From contig NZ_CP066369.1 of assembly GCF_016406305.1 (NCBI RefSeq), positions 886,501-950,500 of the forward strand: a stretch of 64,000 nt of DNA. Reading direction: 5' to 3'. Numbering within the stretch: the stretch's first letter is position 1; every line of letters starts with the position of its first letter. Made by a program: the position numbers and the translations under genes. The notes under the pieces were generated by a model that saw only the letters and a program-made list of their open reading frames with translations, was not told the DNA's origin and searched no databases. Positions 35,200-43,902 of this stretch are shown here, piece after piece. Origin of the DNA: Shewanella putrefaciens (GTDB lineage: Bacteria > Pseudomonadota > Gammaproteobacteria > Enterobacterales > Shewanellaceae).

Positions 35200-36924
35200 T
35201 TGATCCATAAGATAGTCCGTCGCCAGACCGTTGATGATAGCCATTTACCCCCTCATTTACCGCCGTTGTTAAAGCAGCTTTACGCCCGCCGTGGCGTCAC
35301 CTTGAATGAATGTGAGCTAGTGCTTAAAGGCCTATTAAGGCCAGATACCATGAAAGGCTTAAACGAGGCGGCAAAGCTGATTGCCGATGCAATACAGGCG
35401 GATAAATCGATCCTGATCGTTGGCGACTTCGATGCCGATGGCGCAACCTCGACTAGCGTATGTATCCTTGCACTGCGGATGATGGGCGCGGTGAAAGTGG
35501 ATTATCTGATCCCCAATCGTTTCGATTACGGCTATGGCTTAAGCCCTGAAATTGTTGCGGTTGCGGCATCTAAACGGGCGGAAATGCTGATCACAGTCGA
35601 TAACGGTATTTCATCGATTGATGGCGTAAATGCGGCCAAAGCTTTTGGTATGCAAGTGGTCATTACCGACCACCATTTACCCGGCCATGAGTTACCTAAT
35701 GCCGATGCGATTGTGAATCCGAATCAACCGGGCTGCCCATTTGCCAGTAAATCGATTGCCGGCGTCGGCGTGGCCTTTTATTTGATGACGGCGCTAAGGG
35801 CTGAATTGCGCTCGCGAAACTGGTATCAAATCCGTGGTATTGCCGAGCCCAATTTAGGCACCTTGCTCGATATCGTCGCCCTTGGCACTGTGGCCGACGT
35901 GGTATCACTCGATGCCAATAATCGAATTTTGGTCGAGGCGGGGCTGCAGCGTGTGCGGGCAGGGCGTTGCCGAGTAGGGATTACCGCGCTGCTTGAAGTG
36001 GCGAAGCGAAATCCGGCGCGCATTGTGGCATCCGATTTTGGTTTTGCCGTCGGCCCAAGGCTTAATGCCGCAGGCAGGCTCGATGAAATGGCGCTCGGAG
36101 TCGAAACCTTACTCTGTGAAGATATGATGCTTGCCCGGCGTATGGCGGCGGAGCTTGATGGGTTAAACCAAGAGCGCCGTGAGCTTGAGGTTGGCATGCA
36201 GCAGGAAGCGCTAAAAAGCCTCGAGCACTTAAAACTCAACGAAGCCGAGTTACCTTGGGGTATCGCCTTATTTCAACAGGATTGGCACCAAGGGGTGATA
36301 GGCATATTAGCCTCGCGCATTAAGGATAAATACCACAGACCCGTGATCGCCTTTGCCGATGCGGGGAATGGTGAGATTAAAGGTTCGGCGCGTTCGATCA
36401 AGGGTTTGCATATGCGTGACTTGCTCGAGTTAGTGAACACGCGCCACCCCGGACTGATTATCAAATTTGGCGGCCATGCGATGGCGGCGGGTTTATCGCT
36501 CAAGGCGGGCAGTTTTGCGACTTTTGCCAAGGCCTACGATGATGCGGTGCGTGAACAGCTCAAACCTGAGCTGTTAACTGGCGAGCTTTGGTCCGATGGC
36601 GAGCTGACCCCCGCAGAGTTAAACCTTGAAATCGCCCAGTTACTGCGTAATGCCGGACCTTGGGGCCAAGCCTTCGAGGAACCGCTTTTTGATGGTTATT
36701 TTAACATAGTGCAGCAACGCCTCGTCGGTGAACGCCATCTTAAACTCGTGCTTGAAACCCAGTGCGGCACTGTGATGCTCGATGCCATCGCCTTTAATGT
36801 GGATTTACACACTTGGCCCGATGCGACCATTAACCATGCTCGAATTGTCTATAAACTCGATGTGAATGAGTATCGAGGTAATTTCTCGCTGCAATTGATG
36901 GTTGAGCAAATCGAAGCCATGTAA
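35200..36924 (+). CDS. recJ: Single-stranded-DNA-specific exonuclease RecJ
   Basis: RecJ is a 5'-3' ssDNA exonuclease in recombination and mismatch repair. The 574-residue protein (E. coli 577) has the DHH-family metal motifs VGDFDADGATST, TVDNGIS and TDHHLPG, then the DHHA1 half with KFGGHAMAAGLSL, and a C-terminal OB-like domain (QQRLVGERHLKLVLE). The best start is TTG 35200: it gives the expected N-terminus and is preceded by GAGAG at about nine bases. No ATG fits, so this looks like a genuine TTG-started gene. Confidence 0.95.
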   Translation: MIHKIVRRQTVDDSHLPPHLPPLLKQLYARRGVTLNECELVLKGLLRPDTMKGLNEAAKLIADAIQADKSILIVGDFDADGATSTSVCILALRMMGAVKVDYLIPNRFDYGYGLSPEIVAVAASKRAEMLITVDNGISSIDGVNAAKAFGMQVVITDHHLPGHELPNADAIVNPNQPGCPFASKSIAGVGVAFYLMTALRAELRSRNWYQIRGIAEPNLGTLLDIVALGTVADVVSLDANNRILVEAGLQRVRAGRCRVGITALLEVAKRNPARIVASDFGFAVGPRLNAAGRLDEMALGVETLLCEDMMLARRMAAELDGLNQERRELEVGMQQEALKSLEHLKLNEAELPWGIALFQQDWHQGVIGILASRIKDKYHRPVIAFADAGNGEIKGSARSIKGLHMRDLLELVNTRHPGLIIKFGGHAMAAGLSLKAGSFATFAKAYDDAVREQLKPELLTGELWSDGELTPAELNLEIAQLLRNAGPWGQAFEEPLFDGYFNIVQQRLVGERHLKLVLETQCGTVMLDAIAFNVDLHTWPDATINHARIVYKLDVNEYRGNFSLQLMVEQIEAM

Positions 36925-36947
36925 GCCTGTATCGACAAGGAGTTCAG

Positions 36948-37274
36948 TTGAAATTATCCGATAAAAAAATTCGTCAGCGACTTAAGTATTTTGCTTGGGG
37001 ATATGGCGCTTGCCTGAGTATACCTTTGATCTCGACCCTACTCACCACTAAAGCGCAGGGGCAAATGCTGCTTATCGGGATTTGGCCTGCGGCTTCTTTG
37101 TTTTACTTTTTGGCCTATCGCCATTTGGCTAATTCCTTTCGATTCGAAATCAATCGCCACTTGGCCTTTAGTTACCATGGAGGTGGCACTTTAGCGGGGG
37201 CTTTGTATTCATTGGCAAAAGTGGTGTTATTGGCGATGGCTTTTATGATATTTATGAGTGCAACGAAAACCTAA
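36948..37274 (+). CDS. Small hypothetical inner-membrane protein
   Basis: The 108-residue protein starts at TTG 36948, directly after an excellent ribosome site AAGGAG. Three hydrophobic segments are visible (about residues 14-33, 40-60 and 86-105), with basic ends. The middle carries an AYRHLANSFRFEINRHL segment. I do not recognise the family. It is 23 bases downstream of recJ and followed at 13 bases by an acetyltransferase, so the three probably share a transcript. Confidence 0.7.
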   Translation: MKLSDKKIRQRLKYFAWGYGACLSIPLISTLLTTKAQGQMLLIGIWPAASLFYFLAYRHLANSFRFEINRHLAFSYHGGGTLAGALYSLAKVVLLAMAFMIFMSATKT

Positions 37275-37287
37275 TCAGAGACAATCA

Positions 37288-37707
37288 ATGGAATATAGGG
37301 TCAGCACAGAGCAAGCTGAAATGGATTTTGAGGTTATCTATGGCTTTATCAGCAACAGCTATTGGGCGCAGGGTATGCCCAAAGAATTGCTGCGTAAAGC
37401 ACTAGCCAATAGTCTGTGTTTTGGGGTCTTTGATAAGGACAATCAACAAGTGGCCTTTGGTCGCTTAATTACCGATAAAGCCACCTTTGCCTACCTTGCC
37501 GATGTGTTTGTACTCGAATCCCACCGCGGCTTAGGTTTAAGTAAGTTGATGATGGCAGCAATTATGGAACATCCTGAGCTGCAAGGATTAAGACGCATAA
37601 TGCTTGCCACCCGCGATGCCCACGGACTCTACGCCCAGTTTGGTTTCAACGCGGTCGATACCCCTGAGATGTTAATGCAAATTCGTTTAGAGAATCCCTA
37701 CCTTTAG
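37288..37707 (+). CDS. GNAT-family acetyltransferase
   Basis: This 139-residue single-domain GNAT protein starts at ATG 37288 with AGAGAC upstream; the longer frame would overlap the preceding gene. The order is N-terminal helix IYGFISNSYWAQGMP, strand FGVFDKDNQQVAFGRLI, the acetyl-CoA binding stretch VFVLESHRGLGLSKLMM, and ATRDAHGLYAQFGF near the end. It resembles small stand-alone acetyltransferases whose substrate is unknown. Probably co-transcribed with recJ and the small membrane protein. Confidence 0.85.
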   Translation: MEYRVSTEQAEMDFEVIYGFISNSYWAQGMPKELLRKALANSLCFGVFDKDNQQVAFGRLITDKATFAYLADVFVLESHRGLGLSKLMMAAIMEHPELQGLRRIMLATRDAHGLYAQFGFNAVDTPEMLMQIRLENPYL

Positions 37708-37759
37708 ACTAGATTTTATTGACGTAAATTCTATAAATATCAAGATAAGGACATCTGTT

Positions 37760-38002
37760 ATGACAGGAAAAACTCAGCCAACGACAGTAGCCGATAGCGT
37801 AAAAGTGAAAGGTCCCGCATCTTATTTCCCTTCTATCGAGAAAACCTATGGTCAGCCGATCGCCCACTGGCTAACACTTTTGCAAGGTCTCGAAGGTAAA
37901 AAGCATATGGAAATGGTGGCTTGGCTTAAGAGTGAACATCAACTCGGTCATGGACACGCCAATGCGCTAGTGGCGTATTTTATTAACGAAAAAAGTCGAT
38001 AG
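37760..38002 (+). CDS. DUF4287 domain protein
   Basis: This 80-residue cytosolic protein matches the short DUF4287 domain pattern: YFPSIEKTYGQPIAHWLTLL, then KKHMEMVAWLKSEHQLGHGHANALVAY. Related proteins occur in many bacteria, often as a single domain or fused to DUF5655. The function is unknown. The ATG follows AAGGAC. It is 52 bases after the GNAT gene. Confidence 0.85.
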   Translation: MTGKTQPTTVADSVKVKGPASYFPSIEKTYGQPIAHWLTLLQGLEGKKHMEMVAWLKSEHQLGHGHANALVAYFINEKSR

Positions 38003-38103
38003 CGGTACCTAGCATGACACAATTACAATATGCCTATCTTGCCAGCTTTTCTGTTTCGTCTGCCTTTCTTAATTGGTTACTCGAGGGGCAAATCCTATTA
38101 AAA

Positions 38104-38131
38104 ACAAAAAGCCAGCTTGCGCTGGCTTCTT
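38104..38131 (-). terminator. Intrinsic terminator of ahpF
   Basis: The stem AAGCCAGC-TTGC-GCTGGCTT has a T-rich tract (TTTTTGTTTTTA) on the minus strand, about 28 bases past the ahpF stop. Confidence 0.85.
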
Positions 38132-38156
38132 ATATTATGCGGTTAATGTTTCACTA

Positions 38157-39728
38157 TTATGCGGCTTTGGTATCGCTAATTTCTTCATCGCTGTGGCGAA
38201 TTAAGTAATCAAATGCACCCAGTGAGGCATTGGCACCGCTACCCATAGCGATAATGATTTGCTTGTAAGGTGAGTTAGTGACATCACCAGCGGCAAATAC
38301 GCCTGGTACTGAGGTTTGGCCACGCTCATCGACTATGATTTCGCCACGGGGGGTCAAATCAACAGTCCCTTTTAACCACTCGGCATTTGGCACTAGCCCG
38401 ATCTGCACGAAGATACCCGCAAGTGCGACATGGTGACTCTCGCCCGTTGCACGGTCAGTGTAGTTTAGGCCGTTTACACGAGTACCATCGCCTGTCACTT
38501 CGGTAGTCATCGCCTGAGTAATGATTTTTATATTACCCATAGACGCCGCTTTACGTTGCAATACATCGTCGGCGCGCAGCTTGCTATCAAACTCGAGTAC
38601 GGTCACATGCTCGACGATATTGGCTAAGTCGATTGCCGCTTCGATACCAGAGTTACCGCCGCCGATCACCGCCACCCGTTTGCCTTTAAATAGTGGGCCA
38701 TCGCAATGTGGGCAGTAGGCAACGCCTTTACCACGGTATTCTTTCTCGCCGGGGACATTCATTTCACGCCAGCGTGCACCAGTTGCCAGTAGTACGGTAC
38801 GGCTACGTAATTTAGCGCCACTTGCTAGTTCGAGTTCGAACAGGCCATCGCTCGCCAGTTTAACGGCTTTTTGGTTATCCATGATATCGACTTCGTAGTC
38901 ACGCACATGGGCTTCAAGGTTGGCTACTAGCTTTGGACCTTCGGTCGCTTTGACCGAAATAAAGTTTTCAATTCCCACCGTTTCAGCCACTTGGCCGCCA
39001 AACTTGTCGGCAACAATCCCCGTGCGCAGGCCTTTACGCGCCGCATAAATGGCTGCCGCTGCGCCCGCTGGGCCGCCGCCGACCACTAAGACTTCGAAGG
39101 GCGCTTTTTCATTAATTTCATCGGCCTTACGGCTTGCGGCATTGGTATCTAATTTATTTAAAATCTCACCGATGCTGATACGACCCGCGGCAAACACTTC
39201 GCCATTTAAGTAAACCGAAGGCACGGCCATAATGTTGCGGCTAGCCACTTCGTCTTGGAACAGGGCGCCATCGATCATCACGTTGGTGATATTCGGGTTA
39301 ATGGCCGCCATCATATTCAGTGCCTGCACTACGTCTGGGCAGTTTTGGCAGGTGAGAGATACATAAGTTTCAAAGGCATATTTGCCCGGCAGATTGCGGA
39401 TCTGCTCGATAATCTCATCGCTGAGTTTGATTGGGTGTCCACCCGTGTGCAGTAGCGCCAGCACGAGTGAGGTAAATTCGTGACCCATAGGCAGACCAGC
39501 AAAGCTAATCTGGGTATTGCTCTCTGGGTTAATGACTGTCATCGCCGGGGTGCGTTCGCCCTGAGTTTCTTTCAGGCTCACCAGAGAAGAAAGGCTAACG
39601 ATGTCATTGGCTAAGCTTTTTAATTCTTGAGACTTTTTGGTCTCATCTGCAGACACGACAAGTTCAACTGGTCTCTTGAGGTTTTGCAGATAGGTTTGCA
39701 GTTGATTTTTCAAATTCGCATCTAACAT
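38157..39728 (-). CDS. ahpF: Alkyl hydroperoxide reductase subunit F
   Basis: AhpF is the NADH-dependent flavoprotein that recycles AhpC. The 523-residue protein has the N-terminal double thioredoxin-like domain with CQNC (in [14 protein letters not shown]), an FAD Rossmann motif [17 protein letters not shown], the thioredoxin-reductase CPHC pair ([12 protein letters not shown]) and the NADH motif [21 protein letters not shown] ribosome site precedes the ATG. It lies 104 bases downstream of ahpC on the same strand and is likely co-transcribed with it. Confidence 0.97.
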   Translation of the reverse strand: MLDANLKNQLQTYLQNLKRPVELVVSADETKKSQELKSLANDIVSLSSLVSLKETQGERTPAMTVINPESNTQISFAGLPMGHEFTSLVLALLHTGGHPIKLSDEIIEQIRNLPGKYAFETYVSLTCQNCPDVVQALNMMAAINPNITNVMIDGALFQDEVASRNIMAVPSVYLNGEVFAAGRISIGEILNKLDTNAASRKADEINEKAPFEVLVVGGGPAGAAAAIYAARKGLRTGIVADKFGGQVAETVGIENFISVKATEGPKLVANLEAHVRDYEVDIMDNQKAVKLASDGLFELELASGAKLRSRTVLLATGARWREMNVPGEKEYRGKGVAYCPHCDGPLFKGKRVAVIGGGNSGIEAAIDLANIVEHVTVLEFDSKLRADDVLQRKAASMGNIKIITQAMTTEVTGDGTRVNGLNYTDRATGESHHVALAGIFVQIGLVPNAEWLKGTVDLTPRGEIIVDERGQTSVPGVFAAGDVTNSPYKQIIIAMGSGANASLGAFDYLIRHSDEEISDTKAA

Positions 39729-39832
39729 GTGATGGCTCCAAAATCGCTTAAAAAAGATGAATATACGCGAGGGGTGCCAATCTGACTCTTGCAGGGGGAG
39801 AATCAGATTGGCGGGTTGACCTTTAGGCGAGA

Positions 39833-40402
39833 TTAGATTTTGCCAACGAGGTCTAAAGACGGTGCTAAAGTTTCGTCACCTGGTTGCCATTTTGCTGGGC
39901 AAACTTCACCGTCGTGAGTCGCAACATATTGGGCCGCTTGGATTTTACGAACCAGTTCCTGTGCGCTACGGCCGATGCCGAGGTCATGGATTTCAGCTAC
40001 TTTGATTTGGCCTTCTGGGTTAATCACAAAAGTACCACGCAATGCTAAACCGTCTTCTTCAATCATCACGCCGAAGTTACGGCTGATAGTGCCTGTTGGG
40101 TCAGCCAGCATTGGGAAGTTGATCTTCTTAATGGTGTCTGAGGTGTCATGCCACGCTTTGTGAGTAAAATGTGTGTCAGTTGATACTGAGTAAACTTCAA
40201 CACCCATGCCTTGCAGTTTTTCATAGTGATCAGCCATGTCGCCTAATTCAGTTGGGCAAACAAAGGTAAAATCTGCTGGGTAGAAGAACACAACTGACCA
40301 TTTACCTAACAGGTCTTGTTCTGTTACTGGAACGAACTCACCATTGTGATAGGCAGTGGCTTTGAATGGTTTGATTGTGCTGTTGATAATTGATTGAGTC
40401 AT
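39833..40402 (-). CDS. ahpC: Alkyl hydroperoxide reductase subunit C (2-Cys peroxiredoxin)
   Basis: AhpC reduces hydrogen peroxide and organic peroxides. The 189-residue protein carries the peroxidatic Cys in [12 protein letters not shown], the conserved Thr and Arg of the active site, and the resolving Cys in [11 protein letters not shown] near the C-terminus. ATG 40402 follows TGGAAG. A predicted OxyR binding site stands about 105 bases upstream, abutting a poor -35, which is the arrangement seen at OxyR-activated promoters. Confidence 0.97.
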   Translation of the reverse strand: MTQSIINSTIKPFKATAYHNGEFVPVTEQDLLGKWSVVFFYPADFTFVCPTELGDMADHYEKLQGMGVEVYSVSTDTHFTHKAWHDTSDTIKKINFPMLADPTGTISRNFGVMIEEDGLALRGTFVINPEGQIKVAEIHDLGIGRSAQELVRKIQAAQYVATHDGEVCPAKWQPGDETLAPSLDLVGKI

Positions 40403-40506
40403 TTTATGCTTCCATTTAGTTGATGATGGCTTAAGTTCATAACGAGGACGTTTACTTGCGTCCTGTCGATGTGAAGCATATTACCGACTCGCATAAAATT
40501 AATATA

Positions 40507-40543
40507 ACGGATAAAAACTATCATCCTAATCGGTTTAATCGAA
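40507..40543 (-). promoter_or_regulatory. Predicted OxyR binding site upstream of ahpC
   Basis: On the minus strand two 15-base half-sites, TTCGATTAAACCGAT and ATAGTTTTTATCCGT, are separated by exactly seven bases. Against ATAGnTnnnAnCTAT they match 7 and 8 of the 10 fixed positions. The right half abuts a weak -35, with TAATAT 17 bases further on. Spacing and position fit an OxyR tetramer site. Confidence 0.6.
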
Positions 40544-40669
40544 TGCTGATGCGATTAGGTCGGACTCAATCGGTTTTTCCACGGCAGCTGCGGGTTTGGT
40601 GTGATTGGAATTGGGTCTGGGTTGTAGGCGATGACTTTTCTATAAATGGATTGGGCTAAATTTCAGGCA

Positions 40670-40698
40670 TAAAAAAGGGATATCAGTGATATCCCTTA
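40670..40698 (-). terminator. Intrinsic terminator of the aminopeptidase gene
   Basis: The hairpin AAGGGATATC-AGT-GATATCCCTT has a T run on the minus strand, 64 bases after the aminopeptidase stop. Confidence 0.85.
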
Positions 40699-40729
40699 AA
40701 ATATAAACTCAATTAAAACAAGATGCTGA

Positions 40730-40769
40730 GGTTCTAGGTTCTAGGTTCTAGGTTCTAGGTTCTAGTTCT
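40730..40769. repeat. Heptamer tandem repeat (GGTTCTA)5 at the aminopeptidase stop codon
   Basis: Five exact copies of GGTTCTA (minus strand TAGAACC) run from 40730 to 40764, with a partial sixth copy GTTCT to 40769. The TAG stop of the aminopeptidase gene is the first three bases of the first full copy on the minus strand, so further copies lie only in the 3' untranslated part. Confidence 0.95.
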
Positions 40770-42294
40770 GTGCTTTGGGTTGAGTTAACCAAGTGCTGAG
40801 TAAGCGCACGCCATAACCCGTGGCGCCCGCAGGTACAACAGCGGTATCGGTTGCGGTCAAGGCATTACCGGCGATATCTAGGTGGGCCCAGGGCTGTTCA
40901 CCGGCAAAGCGCTTTAAAAACATCGCCGCAGAGGACGCGCCCGCGCTTCCTTCTTTACCCGTATTTTTCAGATCGGCAATAGTGGATTTTAGTTCATCGC
41001 CGTAGGCTTGATCTAAAGGCAGGCGCCAGACCTTTTCACCCACCTGTTGCCCCGCATAGGTTAACTGTTGCACTAAAGCCTCTGAGTCGGTAAACAATCC
41101 CGCGTACACACTGCCAAGCGCCCCGACCTTTGAACCGGTTAAGGTCGCTACATCGACAATAATAGAAGGCTTATAGTTTTCTCTGGCGTACCAAAGGCCA
41201 TCGGCGAGCACTAAGCGGCCTTCGGCATCGGTATTGAGCACTTCAACTGTGAGCCCTTGGGCGGTTTTAATCACATCACCAGGGATCATTGCATGACCTG
41301 ATACCATGTTCTCCGCCATTGGCATAATTGCTACTACGTTGACTGGCGCTTTTTGAATCGCCATGGCTTTTACTGTGCCGAGTACTGTGGCAGCGCCAGC
41401 CATATCTGACTTCATCCGTGCGATAGAAGTACCGGTCGCCTTAATGTTATAACCGCCAGAGTCGAAGGTTATGCCTTTACCCACCAAGGCGATAGGCGCG
41501 TCTTTACTGCCCGGCCAATGGGCAACCACTAATTTAGGTTGGCGTTCGCTGCCTTTACCGACTGCTGCTAAGGCGCCCAGTTGTAAACGTTCGATATCTT
41601 TGGCTTCTAATACCGTGACTTTAACGCCGAGGGATTTAAGTTTTCTCGCCTCATTGGCAAAGGTCTCGGGATACATAATGCCAGCGGGGGCATTGGTCAG
41701 ATCCCGCGCTAAAAACACACCTGCTTCAACCGCTTGCAGATTTTTATGGTGTTTTTGGTTAAGACTCAAATCGTCAACGCCCATCTGATAGTTTTTCTCG
41801 GCGCGATCGTTGGCCTTAAATTGGGTGTAGCGGTAACTGCGTAGCTCAATACCGTGGGCCAATTCTGCTGCAAATAGGGGCGTCGTTAAGCCTTGGGTTA
41901 GCACTCTGACTGTGGCTTGCGGCACAGTTTCTAGCTTGGCGGCAATGTTACCGCCTAGGGTATTGATATCGCCAGGGGTTAAATTTTTAGCATCGCCAAT
42001 ACCGACCAAGAGCACTCGCTTAGCATCGATTTCGCTCGGCACTAAAATCTCAAGGATTTCACCTTGTTTGCCGGAAAAACTGTTATCCGCCACGGCGAGA
42101 TTTAGTTGATCTTGGGTCGATTGGGGTAAAACGTCGATCCCATAGGTAGTGGCATCTGCGCTTTGAAACAGCACTAATGTGTCTGAATTGAGTGAGTTAC
42201 GAGTGTCAAAACTAAAGGTTTCGGCGTTAGCATTGAGAGAGTTAAGGCACGCCAGAGCCATAACGCTTAACATAAATTGGTGCTTATTTTTCAT
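40762..42294 (-). CDS. Secreted leucyl aminopeptidase (M17 family)
   Basis: This 510-residue M17 metallopeptidase carries a signal peptide (ending LNANA, then ETFSF), unlike the cytosolic PepA of E. coli. The active-site signature NTDAEGRLVLADGL is intact, and the metal site segments VGKGITFDSGGYNIK and KSDMAGAATVLG precede it. It should remove N-terminal residues from peptides in the periplasm or outside the cell using two divalent metals. The N-terminal regulatory domain is present but shortened. It is monocistronic; the stop codon lies within a heptamer repeat. Confidence 0.92.
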   Translation of the reverse strand: MKNKHQFMLSVMALACLNSLNANAETFSFDTRNSLNSDTLVLFQSADATTYGIDVLPQSTQDQLNLAVADNSFSGKQGEILEILVPSEIDAKRVLLVGIGDAKNLTPGDINTLGGNIAAKLETVPQATVRVLTQGLTTPLFAAELAHGIELRSYRYTQFKANDRAEKNYQMGVDDLSLNQKHHKNLQAVEAGVFLARDLTNAPAGIMYPETFANEARKLKSLGVKVTVLEAKDIERLQLGALAAVGKGSERQPKLVVAHWPGSKDAPIALVGKGITFDSGGYNIKATGTSIARMKSDMAGAATVLGTVKAMAIQKAPVNVVAIMPMAENMVSGHAMIPGDVIKTAQGLTVEVLNTDAEGRLVLADGLWYARENYKPSIIVDVATLTGSKVGALGSVYAGLFTDSEALVQQLTYAGQQVGEKVWRLPLDQAYGDELKSTIADLKNTGKEGSAGASSAAMFLKRFAGEQPWAHLDIAGNALTATDTAVVPAGATGYGVRLLSTWLTQPKAQN

Positions 42295-42383
42295 TGTGAC
42301 GACTCATATCATAGGAATTTGTGAAGAATAACAAAGCTCAGCCTTAGGGTTAACTAATTTAAGCCATTTGACTGAGATTAATC

Positions 42384-43127
42384 TTAAATCCAAGGTCCAA
42401 AGCGCGTCAGCGATCGCTCAAGGGCAAAGTCCAATTGTTGCGATAGGGATTGCGCATTATTTTTCAGTGCCGAAGTGCCTAATAATTGAGGGGATTGGCT
42501 GGCAAAAATCACCCAATTACCACCGCCGGTAAGGCAAGCATTCACATGGGCAAAATGTTGACCTAGATCGGCTAGTAATTGTCGATTTTGGCTATGCTCT
42601 TTCCAGCAATTAAGCACTAAATAACCGTTCGGTTTAATGAGATTGGTGCACTGCTCAAGGAATACTGGTGCAAGCTGGCCGGTTTCAACTCCCTTAGCGG
42701 TATAGATATCGGCAAATATCACATCGACTTTTTTATGCTCGCCAGTGGCCAAGAAGCTAATGGCATCATCATTGATTAGATTGAGCTTTTTACCCATAGG
42801 CAATTGAAAATAACGCTTTGCCAGTTCGATCACCGCTGGCCTAAGCTCGACTGCCGTGAGTTTGATAGCCGCATCAAAATGGCGCAGGGCATGGATAATC
42901 GCACCGCCCCCTAAGCCGAGCACAATCGCACTCTTAGGTTTACAAAAAAGTAGAACTAATAACATGGCCTGCACATAAGTGTGCTGGGGAATATGGGGAG
43001 CGGCCTTAAGAATTTTACTCTGTTCATCATTATCCCCAAATGACAGGATCCGTGAGTCGTCGTAGTCGAGCACGCGAATGGGACCAAGCGCATCTTGGGT
43101 TTCGTATAACAGGGTAGAATCGGTCAT
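42384..43127 (-). CDS. Spermidine-synthase-fold SAM-dependent protein
   Basis: This 247-residue cytosolic protein has the Rossmann motif ALVLGLGGG-like (IVLGLGGGAIIHALRHF), LTAVELRPAVIELAKRYF, and the acidic-strand motif VIFADIYTAKGV, as in spermidine synthases. It lacks the N-terminal beta domain length of SpeE. It may be a fused-type or orphan methyl/aminopropyltransferase. No polyamine genes are adjacent. The start at 43127 has no evident ribosome site, so a later start is possible. Substrate not assigned. Confidence 0.75.
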   Translation of the reverse strand: MTDSTLLYETQDALGPIRVLDYDDSRILSFGDNDEQSKILKAAPHIPQHTYVQAMLLVLLFCKPKSAIVLGLGGGAIIHALRHFDAAIKLTAVELRPAVIELAKRYFQLPMGKKLNLINDDAISFLATGEHKKVDVIFADIYTAKGVETGQLAPVFLEQCTNLIKPNGYLVLNCWKEHSQNRQLLADLGQHFAHVNACLTGGGNWVIFASQSPQLLGTSALKNNAQSLSQQLDFALERSLTRFGPWI

Positions 43128-43230
43128 AGTGTGTGGTTACTCGGTTTTGTTGTTTCGCTCATTTGCGGCCCTATAACTGCTCGCGCAAAAAAGTTAGAAT
43201 TCAGACGGTTTCGTAAATTGAGTGGCTATT

Positions 43231-43776
43231 ATGACAAATCAAATCCTGCTTGCCTGTATTTATCTTGCAGTGTTTATCTTTTTACAGCGGGCTTTAACCC
43301 ATTGGGTGAGAAAACTCGCATTAATGAAGCAGGTGAGTGCGGCGCGCACTAGTTTAGTCACTCGTTTTATCTCCTATGTGATGTTTTTTATTACGCTGTC
43401 ATTGATGGCCGTGTCCCTTGGACTGGGTTATCAGGATGTGTCGTTATTCGTGTCGTCGGCCTTTGCCGTGATGGGGGTTGCCTTAGTTGCGCAGTGGTCG
43501 ATTTTGAGTAATTTAACCGCAGGCGTGTTGATCTTTTTCGTGTTTCCCTATCGCATCGGTGAACGTATTCGCGTGGTCGATAAGGATGAAGATATTAGCG
43601 GCGTGATCATCGAAATCGCTTTATTCCATGTGCTTATCCACCGGGATAATGGCGATACTATCACTTACCCCAATAATCTCATGCTGCAAAAGGCAGTGTT
43701 AAAGCTCGCTGATCAGAGTCCACTTGCCGAGCGTAGGGCTTTACAGGATGGCAAAAAGAAGTTTGACCCAGAGTAA
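43231..43776 (+). CDS. Small MscS-family mechanosensitive channel protein
   Basis: The 181-residue protein starts at ATG 43231 after GAGTGG. Three hydrophobic helices (about 1-20, 46-70, 78-98) are followed by the conserved MscS core: pore-helix sequence SAFAVMGVALVAQWSILSNLTAGVLIFFVFPYRIGERI and then a short beta domain DISGVIIEIALFHVLIHRDNGDTITYPNNL (quoted here in pieces; the key elements are the Gly/Ala-rich TM3 and the PNN motif). It is shorter than E. coli MscS (286) and lacks the C-terminal alpha-beta domain. It should form an osmotic release channel or related pore. Confidence 0.85.
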   Translation: MTNQILLACIYLAVFIFLQRALTHWVRKLALMKQVSAARTSLVTRFISYVMFFITLSLMAVSLGLGYQDVSLFVSSAFAVMGVALVAQWSILSNLTAGVLIFFVFPYRIGERIRVVDKDEDISGVIIEIALFHVLIHRDNGDTITYPNNLMLQKAVLKLADQSPLAERRALQDGKKKFDPE

Positions 43777-43902
43777 TCGAAGTTATTTTCTAAGGGCTCT
43801 TTGCGAGGCTGTGCATTACCCATAACGGCAAATGTGATAAGCCGCTTTTATTCTCAAGATGAGAACTTATACTCTGTATAGGTTTATGACTGGACACACA
43901 AT

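Larger units (their letters stand above)
40403..40761. other. Intergenic region between ahpC and pepA-like gene
   Basis: From left to right these 359 bases hold the ahpC leader and promoter (a TAATAT -10 at 40478-40483), the OxyR-like site, a long inverted repeat CCTAATCG/CGATTAGG at 40525-40559, the terminator of the aminopeptidase gene and a heptamer repeat. A plus-strand open stretch here has no ribosome site and crosses the regulatory elements. Confidence 0.5.

Noticed and set aside
38014..38208. Plus-strand open frame of 64 codons after the DUF4287 gene
   Set aside because: It crosses the ahpF terminator and the ahpF 3' end in antisense, and has no convincing ribosome site.
40456..40659. 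Plus-strand open frame of 67 codons upstream of ahpC
   Set aside because: It lies over the predicted ahpC promoter and OxyR site and lacks a ribosome site; chance open frame is the simpler reading.
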